This document shows positions 54,450-62,755 of a stretch of DNA of 64,000 nt, one piece after another. The DNA is from Granulicella sapmiensis. Its GTDB lineage: Bacteria > Acidobacteriota > Terriglobia > Terriglobales > Acidobacteriaceae. The stretch spans positions 1 through 64,000 of the forward strand of contig JAMFSR010000012.1 in assembly GCA_026225395.1 (NCBI GenBank), read 5' to 3'. The notes below the pieces were generated by a model that was not told the origin of the DNA, made no database searches, and was given only the letters and a program-made list of their open reading frames with translations. Each line of letters opens with the position of its first letter. Positions within the stretch are counted from its first letter, which is position 1. The position numbers were made by a program, and so were the translations under genes.

Positions 54450-57131
54450 ATGCCGACCAATGTCGATGAAGCCGTAAAAAAGGACATGACCGCCGAGGTC
54501 GCAGAGTGGATTGAGGCCTTCGACGAAGTCGTCGCCCAGGACTGGGAACAGGGCGCAGCACTCCTCTCAGCCCTCCGCACCCGCGCTCGCGAGGCTGGCG
54601 TTCCCGCCGTCGGTGAAGTCGTCACCCCTTACCAGAACACCATCCCCAAGCACGACGAAGTCCCCTATCCCGGCGACCGTAATCTCGAGCGCCGCCTCGA
54701 AGCGCTCCTCCGCTGGAACGCCATGGCGATGGTGCATAAGCAGAACAAGTACGATGCCGGCATCGGCGGCCACATCTCCACCTACTCCTCGCAGGCGACG
54801 CTGCTTGAAGTCGGCTTCAACCACTTTTTCCGCGCCAAATACGCCAGCGAGCAGGGCGAACAGCCCGGCGACTTCGTCTACTTCCAGGGCCACGCCTCAC
54901 CCGGCGTGTACTCCCGCGCCTTCCTCGAAGGCCGCTTCGACGAACAGCGCCTCAAAAACTTCCGCCACGAGCTCCGCGACACGCCCGGCCTTTCCAGCTA
55001 TCCGCACCCCTGGCTCATGCAGGACTTCTGGCAGTTCCCCACGGTGTCCATGGGCATCGGCCCGCTAAACGCCATCTACCAGGCCCGCTTCATGAAGTAC
55101 CTGGAGAACCGCGGCCTCATCCCGCACACCGAGCGCAAGGTCTGGGCCTTCGTCGGCGACGGCGAAACCGACGAGGTCGACACCCTCGGCGCCATCGGTC
55201 TTGGCAGCCGCGAGAAGCTCGATAACCTGATCTTCGTCATCAACTGCAATCTCCAGCGTCTCGACGGCCCCGTCCGCGGCAACGCCCGCATCATCGACGA
55301 GCTCGAGGGCACCTTCCGCGGCGCCGGCTGGAACGTGATCAAGGTCGTCTGGGGCTCCGATTGGGATGAGCTCTTCGCCCGCGATCACCAGGGCCTGCTG
55401 CTCAAGCGCATGGAAGAGTGCGTCGACGGCGACTTCCAGCGCTACAAGGCCAAGGACGGCGCTTATCTCCGCGCTAACTTCTTTGGCAAGTATCCCGAAC
55501 TGCTCAAGATCGTCGAAGACAAGACCGACGAAGAGCTTGGTCGTCTGCACCGCGGCGGTCACGACCCCATCAAGATCTACAACGCCTACAAGCGCGCACT
55601 CGAGCACAAGGGTGGCCCCACCGTTATCCTCGCCAAGACCGTCAAGGGCTACGGCATCGCCAGCGCGCAGTCACGCAACCCGACCCACTCCGAGAAAAAG
55701 CTCACCGACGAGGGCCTCGCGGCATTCGTCAAGCGCTTCGAGATTCCCCTCCCCGAAGAAGCCGCGAAGAATGCCGACTTCTATAAGCCCGGCAACGACG
55801 ACCCGGCCATTCAGTATCTTCAGGCCCGTCGCGCCGAGCTTGGCGGTTATCTGCCCACCCGCGAAGTCCCACCATCGACCTTCAAAGCGCCGCCTCTGGA
55901 CTTCTTCAAGACCTGGCTCGGCGGCTCCAAGGACCGGGCCATCTCCACCACCATGGGCTTCGTGAACATGCTCAACGGCATTCTCAAGAATCCGGAGATC
56001 GGCAAGCTCATCGTCCCCATCATTCCCGACGAAGGCCGCACCTTCGGCTTCGAGTCCGTCATGAAAGCCGTCGGCATCTACGCCCCCGAAGGCCAGAAGT
56101 ACGTGCCGCACGACGCCGACATGCTCCTCGGCTACAACGAAAAGAAGAACGGCCAGATCCTCGAAGAAGGCATCACCGAAGCCGGCTCCATGGCCAGCTT
56201 CACCGCCGCGGGTACAGCGTACTCAAACTACAAAGTGCCGATGGTTCCCTTCTACCTCTACTACTCCATGTTCGGCTTCCAGCGCATCGGCGATATGGCC
56301 TGGGCCTTCGCTGACTCGCGCGGCAAAGGCTTCCTGATGGGAGGCACCGCTGGCCGCACCACCATGCTCGGCGAGGGCCTGCAGCACCAGGACGGCCACT
56401 CGCCCGTCCTCAGCGGCACCATCCCCACCTGCCTCACCTACGACCCCGCCTACGTCTACGAGATGGCGGTCATCATCCAGGACGGCATGCGCCGCATGTA
56501 TGAGAACAGTGAAAACTGCTTCTACTACATCACCATGTACAACGAGGACTACCTGAACCCTGCGATGCCCGAAGGCGACAGCGTCCACGAAGGCATCCTC
56601 CGCGGCATCTACAAATTCAAGTCGTCGGAAAAGCCCGCGCAGATCCAGCTCTTCGGCTCCGGCCCCATCCTCAACGAAGCCGTTCGCGCGCAGCAGATCC
56701 TGGCCGAGAAGTACAACATCGCCGCCGACGTGTGGTCCGTCACCAGCTACGTCGAGCTCCGCCGCGACTGCCTCGACGTCGAGCGCTTCAACCGTCTGCA
56801 TCCGTCCGAAAAGGAAAAGACCCCGTTCGTCGTGCAGGCTCTCGGCAAAGCCGCAGGCCCGATCATCGCCGCCAGCGACTACATGAAGTCCCTGCCCGAC
56901 GCTCTCTCGCCCTGGCTCGGCTCGCGCCTCGTCTCTCTCGGCACTGATGGCTTCGGCCGCTCGGACAATCGCGAACACCTCCGCCGCCACTTTGAAGTCG
57001 ATGCCGAATCCATCGTCGCCGCTGCTCTCTCCAAGCTCGCCCGCGAAGGCGTCATCAAGCCCAAAGTCGCGGAGAAAGCCTTCGCCGAACTCGGCCTCAA
57101 GACCGACGGGGCAGGCGCAGCCAAGGCATAA
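54450..57131 (+). CDS. aceE: Pyruvate dehydrogenase E1 component, homodimeric
   Basis: The start at ATG 54450 has AAGGGG 9 bases upstream; an ATG at 54426 is less likely. 893 residues, the normal size. Features: GGHISTYSSQATLLEVGFNH near residue 100, the TPP motif VGDGETDEVD...N (VFVGDGETDE with FVINCNLQRLDG), the C-terminal transketolase-like parts with SVMKAVGIYAPEGQKY, and TDGFGRSDNREHLRRHFEVD. It decarboxylates pyruvate and reductively acetylates the lipoyl group of E2. No E2 or E3 gene follows; instead a degenerate E1-alpha-like gene lies 96 bases downstream. Confidence 0.96.
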   Translation: MPTNVDEAVKKDMTAEVAEWIEAFDEVVAQDWEQGAALLSALRTRAREAGVPAVGEVVTPYQNTIPKHDEVPYPGDRNLERRLEALLRWNAMAMVHKQNKYDAGIGGHISTYSSQATLLEVGFNHFFRAKYASEQGEQPGDFVYFQGHASPGVYSRAFLEGRFDEQRLKNFRHELRDTPGLSSYPHPWLMQDFWQFPTVSMGIGPLNAIYQARFMKYLENRGLIPHTERKVWAFVGDGETDEVDTLGAIGLGSREKLDNLIFVINCNLQRLDGPVRGNARIIDELEGTFRGAGWNVIKVVWGSDWDELFARDHQGLLLKRMEECVDGDFQRYKAKDGAYLRANFFGKYPELLKIVEDKTDEELGRLHRGGHDPIKIYNAYKRALEHKGGPTVILAKTVKGYGIASAQSRNPTHSEKKLTDEGLAAFVKRFEIPLPEEAAKNADFYKPGNDDPAIQYLQARRAELGGYLPTREVPPSTFKAPPLDFFKTWLGGSKDRAISTTMGFVNMLNGILKNPEIGKLIVPIIPDEGRTFGFESVMKAVGIYAPEGQKYVPHDADMLLGYNEKKNGQILEEGITEAGSMASFTAAGTAYSNYKVPMVPFYLYYSMFGFQRIGDMAWAFADSRGKGFLMGGTAGRTTMLGEGLQHQDGHSPVLSGTIPTCLTYDPAYVYEMAVIIQDGMRRMYENSENCFYYITMYNEDYLNPAMPEGDSVHEGILRGIYKFKSSEKPAQIQLFGSGPILNEAVRAQQILAEKYNIAADVWSVTSYVELRRDCLDVERFNRLHPSEKEKTPFVVQALGKAAGPIIAASDYMKSLPDALSPWLGSRLVSLGTDGFGRSDNREHLRRHFEVDAESIVAAALSKLAREGVIKPKVAEKAFAELGLKTDGAGAAKA

Positions 57132-57227
57132 TCAAATTCAGGCTCACAAAAAGGGACGTCCACCAAATGCTTCCCCTGATCCCTGTTTCCTAATCCCTGT
57201 TCCCTGCTCTTCGAGGTCTTCCTTACT

Positions 57228-57977
57228 TTGCCTGAAAATCCGCTGCTGCCCAATCGTCGTCTGAAAGAGTTGCTGGAGCTGATGCGTCGCTGCCACGCGA
57301 TTGACCGCCGCAACCCAAAGCAGCTCAACCGCGAAGCCCTGCTCGCCGCCACAGCCATCCATCTGGAGGCAGGCGACATTCTCTTAAGCGAAGCCACCGA
57401 CAAGGCCGCCCCCTTCTTTGCCCCGGAACAGAAGCCCAACGCTCTTGTCACCTGGAAGGCCGTCGTCGCGCCCGAAGACAACGTGGCTCTGCCCAAGGTC
57501 TCTCGCCTGGCCCTCTGCGCTGCGATGGCCCAGGGTCTTCGTGCTTCTGGCGCCGGCGGTGTGGTCCTCGACCTCACCACGATCCCCTCCCCTGAACCCG
57601 GATGGGCCGACACCCTCGCCTACGCCCAGCATGCCCGTCTTCCACTGCTGCTGGCCGTTGCCGATCCAACCGCAGGCCGCGCCGCTCGCAGCGCCAACAC
57701 CCTCAGCCTGCCCGCAATCTCGAAAATCGCAAAGAAGCTCAAACTGCCCGTCATTCCCGTCGATGGCGAAGACGCCGTGGCCGTCTACCGCGTCATGCAG
57801 GAGTGCCTGCTGCGTGCCCGCCTCGGCGAAGGGCCGGCCGTCATCTGGGGCGTCCTCACACCGCAAACCAGAGGCGAAAAGCTCAGCCGGTCCGCCCAGC
57901 CCATCGCCCGCATGGAAAAGTATCTCGCTGTGCGCGGTCTCTTGCGTCCGAAAACAACCCCACGGCCCCGCGGCTGA
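57228..57977 (+). CDS. E1-alpha-like protein lacking the thiamine-diphosphate motif
   Basis: 249 residues, starting with TTG 57228 (GAGG 12 bases upstream). The layout follows dehydrogenase E1-alpha subunits: RRLKELLELMRRCHAID, then NREALLAATAIHLEAGDILL, LALCAAMAQGLRASGAGGVV, LPVIPVDGEDAVAVYRVMQE and LLRARLGEGPAVIW. The TPP/Mg motif GDG...NN is replaced by LDL at about residues 114-116 and AD at 145-146. So it should not bind the cofactor in the usual way. It may be a structural or regulatory paralogue linked to the upstream aceE, or a scaffold for another E1. No family name is given with certainty. Confidence 0.72.
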   Translation: MPENPLLPNRRLKELLELMRRCHAIDRRNPKQLNREALLAATAIHLEAGDILLSEATDKAAPFFAPEQKPNALVTWKAVVAPEDNVALPKVSRLALCAAMAQGLRASGAGGVVLDLTTIPSPEPGWADTLAYAQHARLPLLLAVADPTAGRAARSANTLSLPAISKIAKKLKLPVIPVDGEDAVAVYRVMQECLLRARLGEGPAVIWGVLTPQTRGEKLSRSAQPIARMEKYLAVRGLLRPKTTPRPRG

Positions 57978-58021
57978 ATCACATCCCTGTGATCCTTTCC
58001 ACTGCACGTACACTTAGCACC

Positions 58022-60160
58022 ATGAGTCTTCGATCCTCCCGAAGCCTGGTGGCTGGTTTCGCCTGTGTGTTATTTTCTGCCGCGGCCGCCTCGCAAGCCC
58101 AAACGCAGACACAATCGACGCCCTCCGTCCCGGCCGCTACACCGGCTCCCGCCAGCACCTTGCCGACTGTGGCGCCTGCAACTCCGGCTCAGGCAAACAC
58201 ATTGCCTTCCGTTCCAGCCGCCTCTCCGGTCCCGGCAAACAGCTATCCTTCGATTCCTGCCGCTACGCCCGTGACCCCGGCAGCAACTCCCAGCACACCG
58301 CCGCCTCAGACTTCCCCACCCCCGCAAATCTCGCAGAATGGCTATCAGGATCCGCTGCAACAACCGCTTCCAGCTTCGGTCACGCAATCACCTCCTCCCG
58401 CAACAGCTCCCACCCCCACCATCGTCTCTTCCCCCTCCCGTCTTCCTTTCTACGACCCCGACGACAACCGTGCAAAACGCACCAGTAATCTCGGCTCGAC
58501 CTATATCCCGATCGATAGCCCCGTCTACCCTGCGGTTCTCCGCCTTTATTCTCTCGGCTATCTCGATAGTGCTTTCATCGGCATGCGCCCGTATACGCGG
58601 CTCAGTCTGTTGCACATACTGCAGCAGTCCTCGCACAACATCATCGCCGACGGCAATCAGCAGGCAATGGAGATCCTGGCCTGGCTCAACGACTATCTCG
58701 CGGTCGAAACCCCACCCCAGGGCTTCAACCGCGGCCGCATCTACGGCGTTGAAACAGGCTATGCGCGCCTGCTCGGCATCGACGGCCAGAGCCTGCGCGA
58801 CAGCTTCCACCTCGGCCAGACACTGGTAAACGACTACGGCCGCCCCTACGAGCCCGGCTTCAACGCACTCGCCGGTTTCTCTTCACTCAACGAGATGGGA
58901 CGCTTCTCGCTCTACCTTCGCGGTGAGTACCAGCATGCGCCCGCGGGGCCTGGGTACTCACTCGCCATGGCAAACGAACTCTCCTGCATCGACATCATCT
59001 GCCCCTTTACCCCGCCGAACGATCCCCAGGCGACCATTCCCAACGGCACCCAGATCGCACAGAACCCGTTCCGGCTCGTTGAAGGCACGCTTTCGTTTCA
59101 CCTGCTCGGACATGAGATCTCCGGCGGCAAATCCGACGCTTGGCTCGGACCCGGCATGGGCGGCGCTATGGCGTGGAGCAACAACGCCGAAAATATCTAC
59201 TCTTTTCGCATCAATCGCATCGAGCCGCTGCGCATTCCCTTGCTTTCGCGTTTCCTCGGTCCGGTCCGTTACGACTTCTTCGTTGGTTCGCTCAAGGGCC
59301 ATACGTCGCCCAACGAGCCCTGGATCCACTCCGAAATTGCGAGCTTCCGTCCCTCCTCGAACTTCGAGTTCGCGTTCGAGCGCACCGTCATCTGGGGCGG
59401 CAAAGACCATGAGCCTGTTACGCTACACACTTTCTTGAAAAGCTTCTTCTCCTTCAGCGATACAACCAATGACCCCAGCGTAAAGAACTCGCCACAAGAT
59501 CCCGGAGAGCGTTATAGCGACTTCACCTTCTCCTGGCGCCTGCCCTTTCTTACTCACGCCGCCACCCTCTACGTCGACTCCATTGCCCACGACGACGTGA
59601 CCCCCATCAGCGCACCACGCCGCGCCGCCTACCGTCCAGGTCTTTATCTTTCCCATCTGCCGGGCCTGCCTAAAATGGACTTCCGCATCGAAGGCGCGAG
59701 CACCGACACCTCCACACTGCGCAGCCTTGGCGGCCAATTCAACTACTACGGTCAGATTCAGAAGCAGGGCTACACCAACAAGGGCTACATCCTGGGCGAT
59801 TGGATCGGTCGCGAAGCCAAAGGCGGCCAGGCCTGGCTCACCTACAACATGGCTGCCAATCAGTGGATTCAGCTCGAATTTCTCACCAAGCAGACCCCCA
59901 AGGACTTCATCACTGGCGGCGTCCACCAGAACGACTACAAGGTCGACTTTGTAAAGCGTCTCCGCCCCGATATCGAATTGAATGCCTGGTTGCAGTTCGA
60001 ACGCTGGAAAGCTCCAGTCCCGCTCTCTGCCAACACCACACCTCTGGTTGTCATAGGCGGTCCAACCTACTTCCCCAACGCCCAGCACGACGCCACCATC
60101 GCAGCCCAACTCACCTGGTATCCCAAACTGCGCACCGCGCACACACTGGCAGGCAAGTAA
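58022..60160 (+). CDS. Outer-membrane Wzi-like capsule assembly protein
   Basis: Start ATG 58022; the open frame upstream lies inside the previous gene. 712 residues, signal peptide to about residue 26. Residues about 27-140 are a low-complexity Pro/Ala/Thr stretch with an imperfect repeat of about 18 residues (SVPAATPAPASTLPTVAPAT). The rest is a beta-barrel of Wzi type: YIPIDSPVYPAVLRLYSLGY, then SFHLLGHEISGGKSDAWLGP, FEFAFERTVIWGGKDHEP, and WIQLEFLTKQTPKDFI. Wzi anchors capsular polysaccharide at the cell surface. It faces UXS and Ugd and lies near a Wzz-like gene. Confidence 0.85.
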   Translation: MSLRSSRSLVAGFACVLFSAAAASQAQTQTQSTPSVPAATPAPASTLPTVAPATPAQANTLPSVPAASPVPANSYPSIPAATPVTPAATPSTPPPQTSPPPQISQNGYQDPLQQPLPASVTQSPPPATAPTPTIVSSPSRLPFYDPDDNRAKRTSNLGSTYIPIDSPVYPAVLRLYSLGYLDSAFIGMRPYTRLSLLHILQQSSHNIIADGNQQAMEILAWLNDYLAVETPPQGFNRGRIYGVETGYARLLGIDGQSLRDSFHLGQTLVNDYGRPYEPGFNALAGFSSLNEMGRFSLYLRGEYQHAPAGPGYSLAMANELSCIDIICPFTPPNDPQATIPNGTQIAQNPFRLVEGTLSFHLLGHEISGGKSDAWLGPGMGGAMAWSNNAENIYSFRINRIEPLRIPLLSRFLGPVRYDFFVGSLKGHTSPNEPWIHSEIASFRPSSNFEFAFERTVIWGGKDHEPVTLHTFLKSFFSFSDTTNDPSVKNSPQDPGERYSDFTFSWRLPFLTHAATLYVDSIAHDDVTPISAPRRAAYRPGLYLSHLPGLPKMDFRIEGASTDTSTLRSLGGQFNYYGQIQKQGYTNKGYILGDWIGREAKGGQAWLTYNMAANQWIQLEFLTKQTPKDFITGGVHQNDYKVDFVKRLRPDIELNAWLQFERWKAPVPLSANTTPLVVIGGPTYFPNAQHDATIAAQLTWYPKLRTAHTLAGK

Positions 60161-60209
60161 GAAGCAGAGTCTAGAGGATAGAAAAAGCGGAATGAAGAGC
60201 CTTGGTTTT

Positions 60210-60244
60210 CTCTACACTCTATTCTCTACACTCTATCCTCTGCC
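60210..60244. repeat. Heptanucleotide CTCTAYV tandem repeat, copy 3
   Basis: Five heptamers, ctctaca, ctctatt, ctctaca, ctctatc, ctctgcc, between the convergent Wzi and UXS genes. On the minus strand the tract codes the last residues of UXS and its TAG stop (60226-60228). Confidence 0.8.
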
Positions 60245-61179
60245 TTTACGCATTCCTTGAAGTACTCCAGCGACTTTGCCAGCCCCTCGCGCAGCGGAAC
60301 CTTCGGTTCCCATCCCAGCAGCGTCTTCGCCTTCGTAATATCTGGTTTGCGTTGCTTCGGATCGTCCTGCGGCAGCGGCATAAAGGTCAGCTCGCTCTTG
60401 GAACCCACCAGTGCCAGCACTTCCTTTGCACACTCCAGCATCGTGAACTCCACCGGATTCCCGATGTTAGTCGGCAGATGTTCGTCCGACTTCGACAGCT
60501 TCACAATCCCCGCAATCAAATCCGACACGTAGCAGAAGCTCCGCGTCTGCGATCCATCTCCATAGATCGTCAACGGCACGCCGCGCAGCGCCTGCATCAT
60601 GAAGTTCGAAATCACGCGTCCATCGTTGGCCTGCAACCGCGGCCCATACGTATTGAATATCCGCACCAGGTGCGTATTCACCTTGTGATAGCGGTTGTAC
60701 GCCGTCACGGCAGCCTCAGAAAAACGCTTTGCCTCGTCATACACCGAGCGCGGTCCGATCGGGTTCACGTTGCCCCAGTAGCTCTCCACCTGCGGATGCA
60801 CTTCCGGGTCGCCATAGCACTCCGAAGTCGATGCATGCAGATACCCAGCACCATACTTCTTCGCCACTTCCAGCGAGTTCATCGTCCCCGCCGATCCCAC
60901 CATCAGAGTCTCGATGCCCAGCTTCATGTAGTCGATCGGACTCGCCGGCGACGCAAAGTTGAACACGAAATCCACCTTGCCGAGATCGAACGGCGTGCAG
61001 ATATCCAGCTGTTCAAACGCAAACTTCGACTCGGTCTTCAGATGTTCCAGGTTCGCAAGGCTTCCGGTACAGAGATTATCGACACCCACCACCTCGTTGC
61101 CTTCAGCCAACAACGCGTCGCACAAGTGGGAGCCGAGAAACCCCGCCGCCCCGGTAACCAGAATCTTTCGTGATGCCAT
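60226..61179 (-). CDS. UDP-glucuronate decarboxylase (UXS), NAD-dependent
   Basis: 317 residues, short-chain dehydrogenase/reductase fold. The glycine motif is [14 protein letters not shown]; the substrate region [15 protein letters not shown] has Thr-Ser-Glu and the catalytic YDEAK follows in [28 protein letters not shown] is typical of UXS. It turns UDP-glucuronate into UDP-xylose. The gene is downstream of ugd (17 bases between them), so UDP-glucose is taken to UDP-xylose by two adjacent genes. Its last codons are within the heptamer repeat (AEDRV then stop). Confidence 0.93.
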   Translation of the reverse strand: MASRKILVTGAAGFLGSHLCDALLAEGNEVVGVDNLCTGSLANLEHLKTESKFAFEQLDICTPFDLGKVDFVFNFASPASPIDYMKLGIETLMVGSAGTMNSLEVAKKYGAGYLHASTSECYGDPEVHPQVESYWGNVNPIGPRSVYDEAKRFSEAAVTAYNRYHKVNTHLVRIFNTYGPRLQANDGRVISNFMMQALRGVPLTIYGDGSQTRSFCYVSDLIAGIVKLSKSDEHLPTNIGNPVEFTMLECAKEVLALVGSKSELTFMPLPQDDPKQRKPDITKAKTLLGWEPKVPLREGLAKSLEYFKECVKAEDRV

Positions 61180-61196
61180 GCCCGTTCCCTACTCTC

Positions 61197-62612
61197 TTAG
61201 ACCAAAACGTCCGGTGTCACAGCCTCCCGAACGGGCGTTGCCGCCGGACGGCCTACGCTCATATACGTGAACCCGTGCTCCTGCATCACCTTCGGGTCAT
61301 AAAGATTCCGCCCGTCCACCACGATCGGATAGCGCAGGCTGCCATGCAGCTTCACCAGATCGAGCTCCGCAAACTCCGCCCAGTCGGTCAAAATCAGCAA
61401 CGCGTCGGCATCCTTGGTCGCCTCCTCCACGCTGTCCACATAGCGCAGCTGCGTCGAAGGCGGCAGCTCTTCCGCCGCACGCTTCATCGCCGCCGGATCG
61501 TAGGCCACAATCGAGCAGCCTTCCGCCAGCAGCATCTCAACCAGGTCGATCGCGGGCGATTCGCGAATATCGTCCGTCTCACCCTTGAATGCCAACCCCA
61601 GCACAGCAAGCTTCTTGCCACGCAGCGTCCACAACGCTGCCCGAACCTTGCTCAGGAACCGCTTCTTCTGCCCAACGTTGATCTTCTCGACCTCGCTCAG
61701 CAGGTTGAAGTCCACGCCCATCTGTTCGGCCACCGAGCGGAACGCAGCTACGTCCTTCGGAAAGCACGAGCCGCCATACCCGATACCCGGCCGCAGGAAC
61801 TTCGGCCCAATACGCGAATCCAGCCCGATCCCCTTCGCAACCTGCTCGACGTTCGCGTCAGCCGCTTCACACAGATTGGAAACCGCATTGATAAACGAAA
61901 TCTTCAGCGCGAGGAACGCATTCGAAGCATGCTTGATGATCTCCGCGCTTTTGGTCGAAGTCAGAAGCAGCGGCGGACGCGCCCTGTCCGAACAAACACC
62001 GGCGATCGCCTCGGCTTTCTTGTAGTAATCGCCTTCGGTAAGCGGCGCATAAATGGCAGTCAGCAACGCAGCCGCGCGCTCGCTGTCGGCGCCCACCACA
62101 ATTCTGTCCGGATGCAGAAAGTCGGCAACAGCTGTTCCTTCGCGCAGAAACTCCGGGTTCGACACTACATCGAACAGGTCGCGGTTCACGCCGTTGCGCT
62201 CGATCACCCGCCGGATCCACTCGTTCGTATAAACCGGAACCGTGCTCTTCTCCACGATGACCTTATAGCTTGTAATATGCCGCGCAATCTCACTCGCCAC
62301 GGCTTCAACATAAGAAAGATCGGCGTCACCCGTATCGGATTGCGGCGTGCCGACCGCGATAAAGATCGCATCGCACTCGCGCGTCGCCTCCGCCAGGTCG
62401 GTTGTAAACTTCACCCGCGTATTGCGATACTTCCCCAGCAGCGTAGGAAGATAGTTTTCGTGGATCAGCGTGTCGCCGCCCTGCAGCGCGGCCACCTTGC
62501 GTTCGTCATTGTCGACGCAAAATACCTGGTGGCCCATTTCAGCAAAGCAGATAGCCGCTACCAGGCCCACGTAACCGGAACCCACCACCGCAATAGGAAC
62601 GACACGACTCAT
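61197..62612 (-). CDS. ugd: UDP-glucose 6-dehydrogenase
   Basis: 471 residues. NAD motif VVGSGYVGLVAAICFAEMG, the region IFIAVGTPQSDTGDADLSYV, VEKSTVPVYTNEWI, and the catalytic cysteine in GIGYGGSCFPKDVAAF. The third domain follows (LGLAFKGETDDIRESPAIDL). It oxidises UDP-glucose to UDP-glucuronate, which the next gene decarboxylates. Divergent from the Wzz-like gene; 143 bases separate the starts. Confidence 0.96.
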   Translation of the reverse strand: MSRVVPIAVVGSGYVGLVAAICFAEMGHQVFCVDNDERKVAALQGGDTLIHENYLPTLLGKYRNTRVKFTTDLAEATRECDAIFIAVGTPQSDTGDADLSYVEAVASEIARHITSYKVIVEKSTVPVYTNEWIRRVIERNGVNRDLFDVVSNPEFLREGTAVADFLHPDRIVVGADSERAAALLTAIYAPLTEGDYYKKAEAIAGVCSDRARPPLLLTSTKSAEIIKHASNAFLALKISFINAVSNLCEAADANVEQVAKGIGLDSRIGPKFLRPGIGYGGSCFPKDVAAFRSVAEQMGVDFNLLSEVEKINVGQKKRFLSKVRAALWTLRGKKLAVLGLAFKGETDDIRESPAIDLVEMLLAEGCSIVAYDPAAMKRAAEELPPSTQLRYVDSVEEATKDADALLILTDWAEFAELDLVKLHGSLRYPIVVDGRNLYDPKVMQEHGFTYMSVGRPAATPVREAVTPDVLV

Positions 62613-62755
62613 AAGGATAACTTTTCCTTTACGCTTGATTCGTCAAACAGGCTTTTGTGTTCATTGTACTGCCAGCATTGCTGCACATTGGCGAAGAACA
62701 GTCCGCATCAATCCGGTAATAGCCGCGATAACCTTGTTCGAGTAGACTAAGAGAG

